NCBI GenBank assembly: GCA_045595285.1
Contig: JAZOAC010000164.1
Span: 37,688-101,687, forward strand
From: UBA1731 sp045595285
GTDB lineage: Bacteria > Verrucomicrobiota > Kiritimatiellia > RFP12 > UBA1067
Direction of reading: 5' to 3'
Length of the DNA stretch: 64,000 bases
This document shows, one piece after another, positions 9,047-18,788 of this stretch (the stretch's first letter is position 1; each line of letters opens with the position of its first letter). The position numbers and the translations under genes were made by a program. The notes beneath the pieces were generated by a model that was not told the DNA's origin, did not search any database, and worked only from the letters and a program-made list of their open reading frames with translations.

Positions 9047-9985
9047 TCATCCGATGGCGTCTTTGCAATACGCGCGAGACACATCAACTTCGCGCACCGC
9101 GTCGGATGTGGCGGGAATGTCGTATTCAAGCTCGATGTCGCACGGGAAGCGATAGCCTTCCTTCTGCATCAGCGCAAACAGCCCCTTAAGCGGCGTATCT
9201 CCCTTGCCGAACGCGAGGTTCTTCTGCCCGTTCGCCTTGGACGTGCGGTCCTTCAGGTGTACGGAAAAGATTCGGTCATGGTATTTCTTGACGAACGCAA
9301 GCGGATCGTCGTCATTGGCCGCGACATAATGGCCGATATCGAAGTTGATCATGAACTTCGGAGACCAGTCGAGCAGCGGGCCGTCGTATGTAGTGGCGTT
9401 GATCTGAAGATGGTTGTGAAACGCGACTGCGATATCGTACTTCTCGGCGAGCTTGGCAATACGCAGCGCCATCGGTTTCCAATCGGCAATCGTCTCCGGC
9501 TTGGGAATTTCGCGGGTAATCGCTTTCGCACCCATGATTTTCGCCACCTTGAAGCAGTATTCCAATTCTGCATCAGGCTGCGTCATATAACTTCCCAGAA
9601 TACCGAATTTAACGATGTGAGCATTTATTCCGGCGGCATCGTACTTCTCGCGCACCGCCTTGAAGGAGTTGATGTCCACAGTCTTGCGCCATTCAGCGAC
9701 GCGCAACTTTTCTTCTCTGGTCATCTTCCACAACAGCTTGGGCACGGGAGCACCTGCGTCAAGTTCAAGGTCGTTGCACATCAGCTCGATTTCACTTAGA
9801 CCCGAATCCTTGGTATATTCAATAGTTTTGAATGGACCAAAGGGCATAGTGCGGTAGGAGTAGGTGATAACTCCGATCGGAATGCCCTGATAAATCGAAC
9901 CGCACTGATTGGCGGCAAACGGGCATGAGCAACCGCCGGCGACGAGCGCCGCGCTCTGAATCAAAAAGTCACGTCTGTTAATCAT
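9047..9985 (-). CDS. Exported sugar phosphate isomerase/epimerase-like TIM barrel protein
   Basis: 312 residues with a Tat-like signal (NRRDFLIQSAALVAGGCS) that may also be a lipoprotein signal, because GGC follows the core. The body matches xylose isomerase-like TIM barrel proteins. Visible family elements are ITYSYRTMPFG near the start, VAFHNH and INFDIGHYVA with metal-ligand His and Asp, and a late VHLKDRT plus ELEYDIP strand. Members act on sugars, inositols or keto-sugars with a divalent metal. Exported homologues with Tat signals are common in Verrucomicrobiota and Planctomycetota. It lies alone between the beta-helix gene (155-bp gap) and the GRE1 operon (152-bp gap), all on the same strand. 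Confidence 0.83.
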   Translation of the reverse strand: MINRRDFLIQSAALVAGGCSCPFAANQCGSIYQGIPIGVITYSYRTMPFGPFKTIEYTKDSGLSEIELMCNDLELDAGAPVPKLLWKMTREEKLRVAEWRKTVDINSFKAVREKYDAAGINAHIVKFGILGSYMTQPDAELEYCFKVAKIMGAKAITREIPKPETIADWKPMALRIAKLAEKYDIAVAFHNHLQINATTYDGPLLDWSPKFMINFDIGHYVAANDDDPLAFVKKYHDRIFSVHLKDRTSKANGQKNLAFGKGDTPLKGLFALMQKEGYRFPCDIELEYDIPATSDAVREVDVSRAYCKDAIG

Positions 9986-10090
9986 TGTTTGTTTCCTTTT
10001 TTAATGATGGGCATGAGAGATGAGAAGTGAGACGTGTAAGACAGGTGAGACAAGTAGGACTTATCTCGCTTACAAATGACTCTTCCCTCA

Positions 10091-10133
10091 TTACTCATCA
10101 CTCATTACTCATTACTCATTACTACCAACTAAC
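10091..10133. repeat. Short tandem repeat of a TTACTCA heptamer
   Basis: The stretch repeats TTACTCA/ATCACTCA units about five times downstream of the beta-helix gene. A similar array occurs at 20332-20375. Both lie in gaps between minus-strand genes. The short 9986-10140 gap holds this array and nothing else I can support. Confidence 0.6.
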
Positions 10134-10140
10134 CCCTAAC

Positions 10141-12153
10141 TCACTTCCACATCTTTTCCGGAGAGAGGAAGTACCAGCCGGGAACGCCGTTGAGCGAAAT
10201 CACATGATTTTCAATCCGGCATTTCTTCGGCGGATCGAGCTGAAGCGTCCACAAGCCGCTCTTCGGATTGTCGACACGTGCATAGCGAAGACCGATCACC
10301 GGCTCGAATTCGTATGCCACATTGCCGTCGGGATCGCAGAAACGCGCATTGAGCGCTTCGCGTCCGTCGCCGTAATATGCCGCCGTAAAAGCCTTCACCC
10401 CTTCCGCCACGTTGGCGTACAGCTTTGCGCCCTTGAACCCTTTGACGGGATTTTTAATTCCAAGAAGCCCAACGCGCCCCTTTGTGGCATCAATGGCAAT
10501 GGGCACATTGAACGACACAACCGCCGCCGAACACGCCGAGCGCATTCTGATTTCATAGAAGCCCGTCTCCGGCACCGTGAACTTGAGCGGCACCTTCTCA
10601 CGCGAAAACGTTTTCCGATAGATCATCGAATTCATGTCGTCATACTTGCCCACCTGGAACATGCCTTTCGGCTTGACCCCGGTGCGCGTTTTGACGAGGA
10701 AATTGATCGCCACATCCTTGCCCTTTTCGGCATGGAAAACATATCGCGTATAGAAGCGCTTTTTGGTCGGAGTGCGAACAAACACCGGATCGCACTGAAT
10801 GGCCGCCCCCGGAGCGGCATCAATGATTTTCACCTTGGAGAGATCCGCCTTCACGCGACGGACGATTTCTTTGGTCTCGCACGGCGTAAAGGGCGTATTC
10901 TTCTCGCGCCAGGCTGAATCGAGCGTATGCGAAGCTGTCTTGCCTTCGGCCTTGACCGTCACCTTGCCGCAAAGCCGCGTCGGCTCGCCCTTGTACGGCT
11001 GCGGCTTGTCGCACACATCCAACCAATTGCGTGCCTTGCCCTGACGGATCGTAACGTTCCTGAAATCAACCACATACGGCTCATAGCCGTCGTGTCCGGT
11101 AACGCAAACCGACACATCCGCATCATCAGGCTTGTCGACGCCGCAGTTGTCGATAAGGCAGTTCTCCATCACGAAGCTGCCGGACGAGAGCGGACGGTTG
11201 AAAATCGAAACGGCCTGTCTCCCGCTGCGCACGAACGAACAGTTCTTGAGAACGACATCGCTTTCGCGATACGGAATCTCCGCATCATATCCGCTCTTGC
11301 GGCCGAACGCGCCATGATATGTAAAGCCATGTCCTGCATCGTCGATCGAACGGCAGTTTTCGAAAGTGATCGAAACTTTCGCCGACTCGGAATTGAAATA
11401 GTTCGGTACAATGCAGTAGCCGGAAGACGCGTTGTTGGTGGTGAGGCAGTTGCGCATCACGATATTCACCATCTTCTCCCCGTCGCCGTTCGGTTCGAAG
11501 TCGATCCCGGCCATCGGCGGAGTACCCTTTGTGTTGGACATGACCACATTTTCGATCAAAAGATTGACCGCGGAAATGACGCTTATGCCCTGACGGTAGT
11601 TCTTGTCGAACACGCAGTTGCGCACCACCACATTGCGGCAAGGATCGGTATTGCGCCCGAGATTGGAAATGTACAGTCCGTCGCCGCCCGATTCGTTAGC
11701 CGAAATCCCTTCAATGAGCACATCTTCGCACGAGTTGACGGAAATCGCCATGCGGTGCTCGGAATGCTTATAGAGATTCGTGCTGGCGTAGTCATCGCGC
11801 CACATCTTAAGCCCGCACTTTTCGGCACCGGCGCCGATGAGCTTCACGCCCTTGCACTGCTTGAAAACGAGCAGAGAATCCACATGACCGTGAAATTCGC
11901 CGCGCTTCGCGACGAGCCAGGCGCCGTCCTCAAACCGGATCGTCTTGTTGCCGTTCGTGCAGAGAAGCGGAGTTGCAATCCACGGCGTATCGCGCTTGTC
12001 GAGAATAAGCTCCTGTTCATTGGAATTAAGCGCAGCCTGAAGAAAACGGGTGGAATCGGCGGCATCAAAACCGAACTTCTCCGAAATCTTCACCCCCGCA
12101 CCAAACGCCGCAAACACGGCGACGCTGCAGCCTGCCAACAGTATTTTTTTCAT
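10141..12153 (-). CDS. Secreted right-handed beta-helix protein
   Basis: 670 residues with a Sec signal (MKKILLAGCSVAVFAAFGAG). The mature N-terminus FGFDAADSTRFLQAALNS matches the pectate-lyase-superfamily cap (DxTxxxQxAI). Repeated beta-helix rungs follow to about residue 370, with lines such as VLIEGISANESGGDGLYISN. The last 300 residues are a separate beta-rich domain. Such proteins are glycan lyases, hydrolases or epimerases acting on uronic-acid or sulfated polymers; catalytic residues cannot be assigned. It is a paralogue of 45893-47857, with the same KRGEF...H...LIRI region. It is preceded by a glycoside hydrolase-like gene 16 nt upstream. Confidence 0.8.
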   Translation of the reverse strand: MKKILLAGCSVAVFAAFGAGVKISEKFGFDAADSTRFLQAALNSNEQELILDKRDTPWIATPLLCTNGNKTIRFEDGAWLVAKRGEFHGHVDSLLVFKQCKGVKLIGAGAEKCGLKMWRDDYASTNLYKHSEHRMAISVNSCEDVLIEGISANESGGDGLYISNLGRNTDPCRNVVVRNCVFDKNYRQGISVISAVNLLIENVVMSNTKGTPPMAGIDFEPNGDGEKMVNIVMRNCLTTNNASSGYCIVPNYFNSESAKVSITFENCRSIDDAGHGFTYHGAFGRKSGYDAEIPYRESDVVLKNCSFVRSGRQAVSIFNRPLSSGSFVMENCLIDNCGVDKPDDADVSVCVTGHDGYEPYVVDFRNVTIRQGKARNWLDVCDKPQPYKGEPTRLCGKVTVKAEGKTASHTLDSAWREKNTPFTPCETKEIVRRVKADLSKVKIIDAAPGAAIQCDPVFVRTPTKKRFYTRYVFHAEKGKDVAINFLVKTRTGVKPKGMFQVGKYDDMNSMIYRKTFSREKVPLKFTVPETGFYEIRMRSACSAAVVSFNVPIAIDATKGRVGLLGIKNPVKGFKGAKLYANVAEGVKAFTAAYYGDGREALNARFCDPDGNVAYEFEPVIGLRYARVDNPKSGLWTLQLDPPKKCRIENHVISLNGVPGWYFLSPEKMWK

Positions 12154-12169
12154 TTCTTGTTATCTTTCC

Positions 12170-14578
12170 TTATTTTTCATTTCTTGAAGACGAAGATACG
12201 CGCCATTCAGGCACCGAAAGAAGACCGCACGGACGCGGCTCGTTCGTACCGTAATATTTTCCACCTTCTGGCGCAGCGGCGCCGAACAGCGGTGCAAGAG
12301 ATGTATAGACGCCAATTTCCAACTCAAGGCGCTTCCCGCATAAATCCTGCGGCACACGCCATGAGAAATCACCCCAGCCGACCGCGCCCAAATCGCGACC
12401 GCCCAACTTCACACGCGCAAAATGTCCGCCGGTTTCGATACAAAGCCGCACTTCGCGCCCTTCCGGCACATCCACATTCCGCTTCCAAGTCGCCTTTCCG
12501 CAAAATCCGGCGAGCCCGTACGACTCCAATGCACCAGCCTTCACCTGCGTAGGCACAGGCAGAATCTTTCCGCTCTTTTCCGAGAAGTCGCCCGCGATAA
12601 ATGCCGCAGGAAGAAACCAGTTCTGATCCTTCATCCCCTTTGGAAGCTTGAATACATGTTCGCCCTCACCAAGTGCAAACGGCTGTGACACCTGATAGAG
12701 CTCGTTGAATGAAGGACGAAGCAGATTGCATTTTTGAGACACCGCCACCTCTTTGCCGTCGATAGTCACTGCCGCTCCTCGCGTAACAATCCTCAATCCG
12801 GAAACAGGCTGTTTCAGAACGAGACGACAGAATCCATTCGTGTCGAACGGCAGGCGAAGCGTAGGCTTAGCGCTTAGGTTCAACTCCCAGTCGCCGCCGA
12901 TTTCGATGCGCTTCCCAGCGCGTTTCTTCTCCGGCTCACCGCGCATCCGAACATACGCATGCGACCCGTCGGAGTAATTTCTTACGATCGTATCGCGAGC
13001 AAGCGTACCGTCAGCTTCTTTGAGGATGAAGCGTTCGGGGATGCGTTTGCGGGTCCAGTCCGGAACGTTCTCGAAGGATGCGAACGTTTTCCCGGTGCGC
13101 TCTTCACGGACAGCATCTCCATCAAACGAGAAAACCACCGGCGCGGATGTATCGTCCTCTTCGCGGATGAGTTCAACGCCGATCTGCGCACATTCAAGCG
13201 TTCGCAGAAGATTGATCACCGGCGGATATTTAGGCTTCCTGAAGCCTGCATTGTCAATGGCGATCTGCCTGCGCGGGAAACGTACGGCCACATCCAGAAC
13301 CGCTCTTTTCTCCGCCGTCTTCGCCACCTCATCGGCGGCGTCGAGAAACAGAGAAAACTCCTCGAACCACGGCTGAAATTCACCGATGGTCGTGGTGAAG
13401 CCATGCATTTCATCCATCCATGAAGCATCCATCGCGCTCATCACCGTGAAATACCGCGTAATCCCGTAGAGTCCGCAAAGACGGATCATTTTCAGACATT
13501 CCCCCGGCGTCATATTGGCCGGACCGCAGGCGAAAAGCTCCGCCATGCCGCCGCGTCCGTTCTTGCGGATTGCGTATTGCGCAGTATGAAATGTAAGCCA
13601 CTGAAACTTTTCAGGATTGGTTTTGGTGCGGATTTCATCAATGCCGGGGAATGAAAGCGCAGAAAGAGTTTCAAGCGGATCGCCATTGAACCGCACACTG
13701 ACCGCCGGATTGTCTTCGCTGATCATGTGACCGGTGGAAAGAATCCCGTTCGCATCCGCCCAGCCGGTGAGCCTGTCGAAATACACGCTTTTGAACCGCC
13801 TGGCATAAAGCGTATTGTACCGAACCCACACTTCAGCATTGGCCTTGTCGGCGGAATCGGCCCAAGCTTCAACATCCGCACGGAAATTTCCGCCGAAAGC
13901 CTTCGCATAGTCCTCCTCCAGCCCCTCGTACCAGCGAAACGACGCGACCGTACCTTCCGGCAGATCGATCGGAGCGCGATGAAACGGTTCATCGGTGAAA
14001 ATTCCGCGGATAACGCCGTTAGTGAAGTATGGCGCAAGTTCGCGACGGTAGGCTTCGTGCGTAAGTTCAACGAAGCGCTCCACCGCACGCGGCTCCAGCA
14101 GATTCGACCATCCGCGCTTGCCGTCACCGGAGATCATGCCGACATCTGCAGGACGCGCAAAATTACGCGACCAGACAAATTTGCCGTTTTGCTTCGCACA
14201 GGTGAGCTGCACCAGTTTGAAATCGTCGCTTTCCGCCGGTACACGCCCCAGGCAAGTGCCGCTGGGCCAGTTGTACTCGTCATAGAGCCACATTTTCATA
14301 TTGCGCCGCCGGGCGCCTTCGGCAAAGGCCCGCGCCACATCGAAGAATTCACTTCCGAGATAATCGAGCTTAAGTCCGCTGACCGGATACAGCATAAACG
14401 AATCAATGCCCCCCGCGGCCAGTGCCGACAGTTTCCTTTCCACATCGGCAACCGTCGGACGGCCGTTCATCGCCATAAACATGGTTATGCTTCGTTCGTT
14501 CTCGGAAGCCGCCAATACACCCCCGGCAAATAAGACCAAAGTTGCAATGCTGTATCTTATGGAAAATAATTTATTCAT
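12170..14578 (-). CDS. Secreted glycoside hydrolase-like protein (GH106-like)
   Basis: 802 residues with a Sec signal. The N-terminal half reads as a TIM barrel, with MNGRPTVADVERKLSALAAG, then MKMWLYDEYNWPSG, GIFTDEP and STGHMISED. Acidic residues at these strand ends (DEYNWPSG, TDEP) are likely catalytic. The C-terminal third looks like a galactose-binding jelly roll, ending in a LELEIGVYTSLAPLFG element. I recall the WLYDEYNWPSG type of motif from proteins annotated as GH106-like alpha-L-rhamnosidases, but the family is uncertain. A longer paralogue lies at 22240-24864. A profile search would settle the family. It sits between a metallophosphoesterase and a beta-helix gene with gaps of 12-16 nt. 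Confidence 0.7.
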   Translation of the reverse strand: MNKLFSIRYSIATLVLFAGGVLAASENERSITMFMAMNGRPTVADVERKLSALAAGGIDSFMLYPVSGLKLDYLGSEFFDVARAFAEGARRRNMKMWLYDEYNWPSGTCLGRVPAESDDFKLVQLTCAKQNGKFVWSRNFARPADVGMISGDGKRGWSNLLEPRAVERFVELTHEAYRRELAPYFTNGVIRGIFTDEPFHRAPIDLPEGTVASFRWYEGLEEDYAKAFGGNFRADVEAWADSADKANAEVWVRYNTLYARRFKSVYFDRLTGWADANGILSTGHMISEDNPAVSVRFNGDPLETLSALSFPGIDEIRTKTNPEKFQWLTFHTAQYAIRKNGRGGMAELFACGPANMTPGECLKMIRLCGLYGITRYFTVMSAMDASWMDEMHGFTTTIGEFQPWFEEFSLFLDAADEVAKTAEKRAVLDVAVRFPRRQIAIDNAGFRKPKYPPVINLLRTLECAQIGVELIREEDDTSAPVVFSFDGDAVREERTGKTFASFENVPDWTRKRIPERFILKEADGTLARDTIVRNYSDGSHAYVRMRGEPEKKRAGKRIEIGGDWELNLSAKPTLRLPFDTNGFCRLVLKQPVSGLRIVTRGAAVTIDGKEVAVSQKCNLLRPSFNELYQVSQPFALGEGEHVFKLPKGMKDQNWFLPAAFIAGDFSEKSGKILPVPTQVKAGALESYGLAGFCGKATWKRNVDVPEGREVRLCIETGGHFARVKLGGRDLGAVGWGDFSWRVPQDLCGKRLELEIGVYTSLAPLFGAAAPEGGKYYGTNEPRPCGLLSVPEWRVSSSSRNEK

Positions 14579-14590
14579 GTTTGTCTTCTG

Positions 14591-15595
14591 TCACACAAAT
14601 TCGATTTCGTTCACTTTTCCCTCGAAGTTTCCGCCGGCGACAATCATCGGCACTCCGTTCCAGGAAGTGCGGATGTCAGTATGCAGATGACCGCAGAGAA
14701 TCGCCTTTATTTGATCCTTGTGGCTTCTCAGTTCATCCATAAAGGCGGCATCGCGGTCGGTCTGAAGATGCGGTCCAAAGCCTTTTATTATCTTTGGCTT
14801 TTTGCCGTACTTGGCGGCTTTCTGTTTGATACGTTCCTGCACAAATTCTCTCATTTCCGGCGTGTCCAACGGCTTGTGGCACATAAGCACCACCGGAAGC
14901 CCCTTTGCGAACTCCGCCCGCATCAACTCAAGCCTCTCGCGCAGATGCCACCTTTCAAGCCCGCCATTGTCGTATGCGACAAAATTCACTCCGTTCACCA
15001 CCTTGGACGCGACCAGCAGCGGATGCCCCATCGCATTTTCGTAGCGACCGCGCAGGGCAAGCGCCGCTTCGGCCGAATCTGGATTCATGTCCTTCGCGTG
15101 ATGGCCAAACCCTTCATGATTGCCAAGAGCGGAAAAAACATCCTGTCCGGCAAAAGAATTCGCAATGCAGCTGATGTTCGCCTCGCTGCGGTAATCAAAC
15201 AGATCTCCGGTGTTCAAAAGCGGCATCTTGCGCCGTGCGGCATAGGCAAGGGTCGCCGCCAGCGTTTGCACCGAAACCGGGAAACGCGGCTGACGCGCCT
15301 CGAAAAGCGTAAGCGAGCGCGCGTTGCCTTCCATGATATCCCGCGCATCCGACATCGACACGTGCGTATCGGAGAAATGCAGCGCGGAGAAAGGCTTATC
15401 CGCCCCCACTTTCAAGGTAAGCCTGGAAACCTTAAGATACTTCTCCGTCAAATACGAAGAAAAATCCTTGGCGTCCGGCGAAACGCCGCCGGCAAAGACC
15501 GACAGCGGCTTCACCGCTTGGGCAAGCGCCGCCCCAAAGGCGAGCTTGAGCAGACTCCTTCGATCTGTGCCGAATAACGTTCTTCCGTCTCTCAT
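14591..15595 (-). CDS. Tat-exported calcineurin-like metallophosphoesterase
   Basis: About 334 residues from the ATG at 15595. The metal-binding blocks are all present: FSDTHVS, GDLFDYR, GNHEG, a later MCHKPLD and CGHLHTD. The signal is Tat-type (TDRRSLLKLAFGAALAQA). An alternative ATG at 15634 overlaps the stop of the next gene as ATGA, but has no ribosome site, whereas 15595 has AAGGGAAG upstream. The family removes phosphate mono- or diesters with two metal ions. This is the third of three adjacent exported phosphoesterase genes (with 15634-17112 and 17135-18754). Confidence 0.84.
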   Translation of the reverse strand: MRDGRTLFGTDRRSLLKLAFGAALAQAVKPLSVFAGGVSPDAKDFSSYLTEKYLKVSRLTLKVGADKPFSALHFSDTHVSMSDARDIMEGNARSLTLFEARQPRFPVSVQTLAATLAYAARRKMPLLNTGDLFDYRSEANISCIANSFAGQDVFSALGNHEGFGHHAKDMNPDSAEAALALRGRYENAMGHPLLVASKVVNGVNFVAYDNGGLERWHLRERLELMRAEFAKGLPVVLMCHKPLDTPEMREFVQERIKQKAAKYGKKPKIIKGFGPHLQTDRDAAFMDELRSHKDQIKAILCGHLHTDIRTSWNGVPMIVAGGNFEGKVNEIEFV

Positions 15596-15633
15596 GTTTT
15601 CGTCTTCCCTTTTCCCGCCGAACTTCATCGTCA

Positions 15634-17112
15634 TCAGGCGTTTTCAGAAAATTTCCAGCCGGTGCCGATCGCGCGGCCATTCTTTCCGAATTCACCGAGC
15701 GGCGTAACGGTGAAGGCAATTTCACCCCCGTCACGGTCGGCAAACGTCTCCGCCTGAAAGCGGCAAGTCACCGGCTCGACATCGAAAGAAGAAGCCATCA
15801 GCGCGTTCGGCGAATACACGCGAAGCGATGAGTCACGGCGCGTTCCGTCCTTGCCTTTCCAGACGGCCTCTACCAGGAAGTCGAGCGCCCGGGCACCTTT
15901 GACAGAAATTCCATTCACCGGAGGGAAGGAAACCTCAACCTGCGGATCCTTCTCTCCTATGCGGTTAAACCCTTCCGGCAGATATCGCACCGACACCTTC
16001 GCTCCGGCGGCGAATTCCGGCGGTCTCGACGTCGCGCGGCGGCTTTCGACGAGATAGGGGCGATTTGCCGAGTATCCGAGCGGAATCACCCAATCTTCAC
16101 CGAGACTGATACCATTCTTCAAATCCCGCCTTTCAAGCACAATCCGATCGTCATAGACTTCCATAAGCATTCCCTGCTGGCACGAGTGGAAGTCGATCGG
16201 CGGCATCGTGAGTGGCGGACGCTGACGGCTGTCAGTTCCAAAATGTCCGTTCGCGTGACCGGGCGGAGTTCTGGCATATCCTGCCGAGGAGCTGCATCCT
16301 ATGGATGTGAACGAACCTTGCCATATGGTACTTCCGAACAGGAGCGAATAGTGCGAATGTCCCGAGAACGCGACGGCATTAGGATATTTCTCAAGGACGC
16401 GATAGGCAGTGCCGTCATCGAATATCCCTTTTCCGTCCCAGCTGCATGTACCTGCCGGAGTCTCGTGCTGGCAGAAGAAAAACGGCTTGTCTTTGGGCAA
16501 TTCGCCGCCATGCTCCGCGAACCATTCCGGCAGAGGGTTCTTCTCCGGCTTGGCGGTGCAACCGTCCCAGCCGGCATCCTTCAACTTCTTGTCGTTAATC
16601 CGGGAATGCCAATTGCGAAGAACAAACACGTAACCCTTCACTTCGCGCTTGACGACCGGCGCGTATTCACACCGGAAAAGCTCGCGCCACATTTTCTCAC
16701 GATGGAAATAGAAGCTGTCCTCCACCGCCTTTTTGAGCGGCTTCTTCGCCGTGAGCAGTTTATTGGCATGTCCGTCCACATCATGGTTGCCGGTGATGAA
16801 CAAGCGCTCGACCGGAGAGCCGTCGGGCAGTCTGTCGCCGGGGAACACATCGAGCCATACATCCGCAAGCTGCTTAAGCTCCTGAATCTGCCCGCGTGTA
16901 CTCAAATCGCCGGCGATCATCACCGCGTCGACCTTACGGTCACGGAAAAATTCAAGCGTCTTGCGCACCGTTACCGCGCGTTCTCTGTTTATGTGCGTAT
17001 CCGAAAGAATACCAACGCGCAAATTCGGCTTCGTACCGGCGGCAAGCGCCTTGAGCGAACACATTGATGAAGCCATCGCCGCACCGACAACAAATCCTCG
17101 TCTTGTAATCAT
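15634..17112 (-). CDS. Tat-exported metallophosphoesterase with extra C-terminal domain
   Basis: About 492 residues from the ATG at 17112, which has AAGGA about 8 nt upstream; an upstream ATG at 17133 would add residues before the Tat motif ITRRGFVVGAA. Calcineurin-like blocks are visible: LSDTHI, AGDLSTRG, GNHDVDGH, FCQHE and SGHSHYSL. From about residue 320 there is a beta-rich extension of roughly 170 residues that resembles Ig-like or carbohydrate-binding modules. The substrate is unknown. The gene overlaps or abuts both neighbours, so the three phosphoesterases are probably co-translated. Confidence 0.84.
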   Translation of the reverse strand: MITRRGFVVGAAMASSMCSLKALAAGTKPNLRVGILSDTHINRERAVTVRKTLEFFRDRKVDAVMIAGDLSTRGQIQELKQLADVWLDVFPGDRLPDGSPVERLFITGNHDVDGHANKLLTAKKPLKKAVEDSFYFHREKMWRELFRCEYAPVVKREVKGYVFVLRNWHSRINDKKLKDAGWDGCTAKPEKNPLPEWFAEHGGELPKDKPFFFCQHETPAGTCSWDGKGIFDDGTAYRVLEKYPNAVAFSGHSHYSLLFGSTIWQGSFTSIGCSSSAGYARTPPGHANGHFGTDSRQRPPLTMPPIDFHSCQQGMLMEVYDDRIVLERRDLKNGISLGEDWVIPLGYSANRPYLVESRRATSRPPEFAAGAKVSVRYLPEGFNRIGEKDPQVEVSFPPVNGISVKGARALDFLVEAVWKGKDGTRRDSSLRVYSPNALMASSFDVEPVTCRFQAETFADRDGGEIAFTVTPLGEFGKNGRAIGTGWKFSENA

Positions 17113-17134
17113 TTCAATATTCCTTTTCCACAAC

Positions 17135-18754
17135 CTACTTTTTAGAACCGGGAAGAAGCGCCGCGACGACGCTCTCCATTTCCCAGTCCGTCACACCGCA
17201 TTCGCACAAAAACGCCTGAACACGCTCCTTGACGGTTGCGCCGGGATATTTCGCCAGCATTGAGTGCAGCCGGTCGATGCATTTCTCATGCACAAACCTG
17301 AGACGCGGCGTATAGCAGCAGGTAAGCTCCCAATCCTTGACCAGTGTGTCATCATCCACATCGCACAACGCCTGGATGAAAAACGCAAGGCATCCCGTCC
17401 GGTCCGCACCGCCGATACAGTGGAACACAAGCGGACGGCTCGCGGGATCGGCAAGTATGCCAAAGACCTCTTTTACCGATTTCTTGAAAGCCGGCCTTTT
17501 CTCGAACTCATTGTAATGCCCGAAAGAATGATGACGCCAACTTACTTTTTCTCCAATGGGAGAACCGGTCATTCCCCAACATTCCGAATCACTGCGAAGA
17601 TCGATATCGGTCTTAAGGCCAAGCTTCTCCAAGGCAACTTTTCTGCCCGCTTCCGTCAGCCGACTCTTGCCCGCCTTCCATTCAGACTCCGGCGTACCCT
17701 TTTTCGTGACTGCGTTGTCGTTCCATCCCGCAGAACGGTAGAAAACACCTCTTCTCAACTCAATACCGTTTTTATTGACGATGCCGCCGACATCTCTCAG
17801 GTTCGGAATATTCTCGACCCGTACCCAGCGCGAAAGAAGCCCCTTGCCGTCGGGATAGTTCGCCTTGAACGCCTTCCTGCGGAAACGCATGTCTTTGAAG
17901 AGTCTGCGCCGCTCTAACGCCGGCTTTTCAAGGAATTCGGCAACCGTAGGAATCTTTGCCGCGCAATTTTCAGTGACACCGTCAGGAAGTCGCACCTTGG
18001 CCACCAACGGAAAATGATCGGTATTAAGCACATAATCTTCCAAAACCCTGAAATCCTTGAACGTGAGATTCGTCGAAATGATGATGTTGTCGGCCGGGAT
18101 ATTCCGCAGCGTCGCCTTCACACCGTATTTTTCAGAACAATTGGCAACAGTAAAGCCGGATTTGCCGAATATGTCGTATTCCCAAGGCTTCTGCGCGTTG
18201 AAATCACCGGCAAGCACGGCAAAGTCAAACCTTTTCGCATCCTCAATAAGTTCCTTGAATTGAATCTGACGGAGCTTCTGCGAAAACGACATTTCCCCTT
18301 CGGCAGGTTTTGGAGCACGGATATGGCCTTCTGCGACAAGATGCACTCCATAAACGGCCAATGTCTTTCCGCCCATGTCGTAGGTAAGGCGCAAAGCCCG
18401 GTGGCGTGGCGTCCTGCATACGCTCTGGCCGACGTCGATGCAATTCGCCAAGACAACCACATCGACGGCGGCCGGATCATTTTTAGCCGAGGCGCGTATG
18501 TCGAATTTAGGACAGGATATGTTTCCCAACCTGCCCTTGCCGACATCTTCGAAAAAGAATACATCCTGCGGCCAATCCTTTGCAAACTTCAGCCAAGAAG
18601 CCTTGAAGTCGGATTCGGACGCACGGTTCTTCCCATAGCGGAACGCACCGCAGTTCACGCATCCCACGGTGAATTCTTCGGCGGCATTGCAAACCGAAGA
18701 AAACAGCAGTGCAACCAATGCTGCGCCAACAGCAAATTTACGTCTCGCCACCAC
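17135..18754 (-). CDS. Secreted fusion: EEP nuclease/phosphatase domain plus tyrosine-phosphatase-like domain
   Basis: 539 residues from a GTG start with an AGGAG site upstream. The signal is Tat- or Sec-type (ARRKFAVGAALVALLFSS). Residues about 27-258 are an endonuclease/exonuclease/phosphatase domain, with FFED near 67, GVHL at 136, GDFNA at 183 and DHFPL at 246. Residues about 310-535 match the Y_phosphatase3 group, with NLRDVGGIVNKNG, RRGVFYRSAG and the P-loop HCIGGADRTG (Cys446, Arg452). EEP domains cut phosphodiesters or inositol polyphosphates; the P-loop domain removes monoesters. One chain could thus cut a diester and then clear the phosphate. I do not know this domain pairing as a described family. 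Confidence 0.82.
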   Translation of the reverse strand: MVARRKFAVGAALVALLFSSVCNAAEEFTVGCVNCGAFRYGKNRASESDFKASWLKFAKDWPQDVFFFEDVGKGRLGNISCPKFDIRASAKNDPAAVDVVVLANCIDVGQSVCRTPRHRALRLTYDMGGKTLAVYGVHLVAEGHIRAPKPAEGEMSFSQKLRQIQFKELIEDAKRFDFAVLAGDFNAQKPWEYDIFGKSGFTVANCSEKYGVKATLRNIPADNIIISTNLTFKDFRVLEDYVLNTDHFPLVAKVRLPDGVTENCAAKIPTVAEFLEKPALERRRLFKDMRFRRKAFKANYPDGKGLLSRWVRVENIPNLRDVGGIVNKNGIELRRGVFYRSAGWNDNAVTKKGTPESEWKAGKSRLTEAGRKVALEKLGLKTDIDLRSDSECWGMTGSPIGEKVSWRHHSFGHYNEFEKRPAFKKSVKEVFGILADPASRPLVFHCIGGADRTGCLAFFIQALCDVDDDTLVKDWELTCCYTPRLRFVHEKCIDRLHSMLAKYPGATVKERVQAFLCECGVTDWEMESVVAALLPGSKK

Positions 18755-18788
18755 TAGACTTCAAGCTCCTGTGACTCCAAAAACTGCT

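Noticed and set aside
10927..12552. Long plus-strand ORF of 541 codons opposite the beta-helix gene
   Set aside because: It overlaps two well-supported minus-strand genes completely, has an Arg/His/Ile-rich antisense composition and no ribosome site. Such shadows are common in GC-rich DNA.
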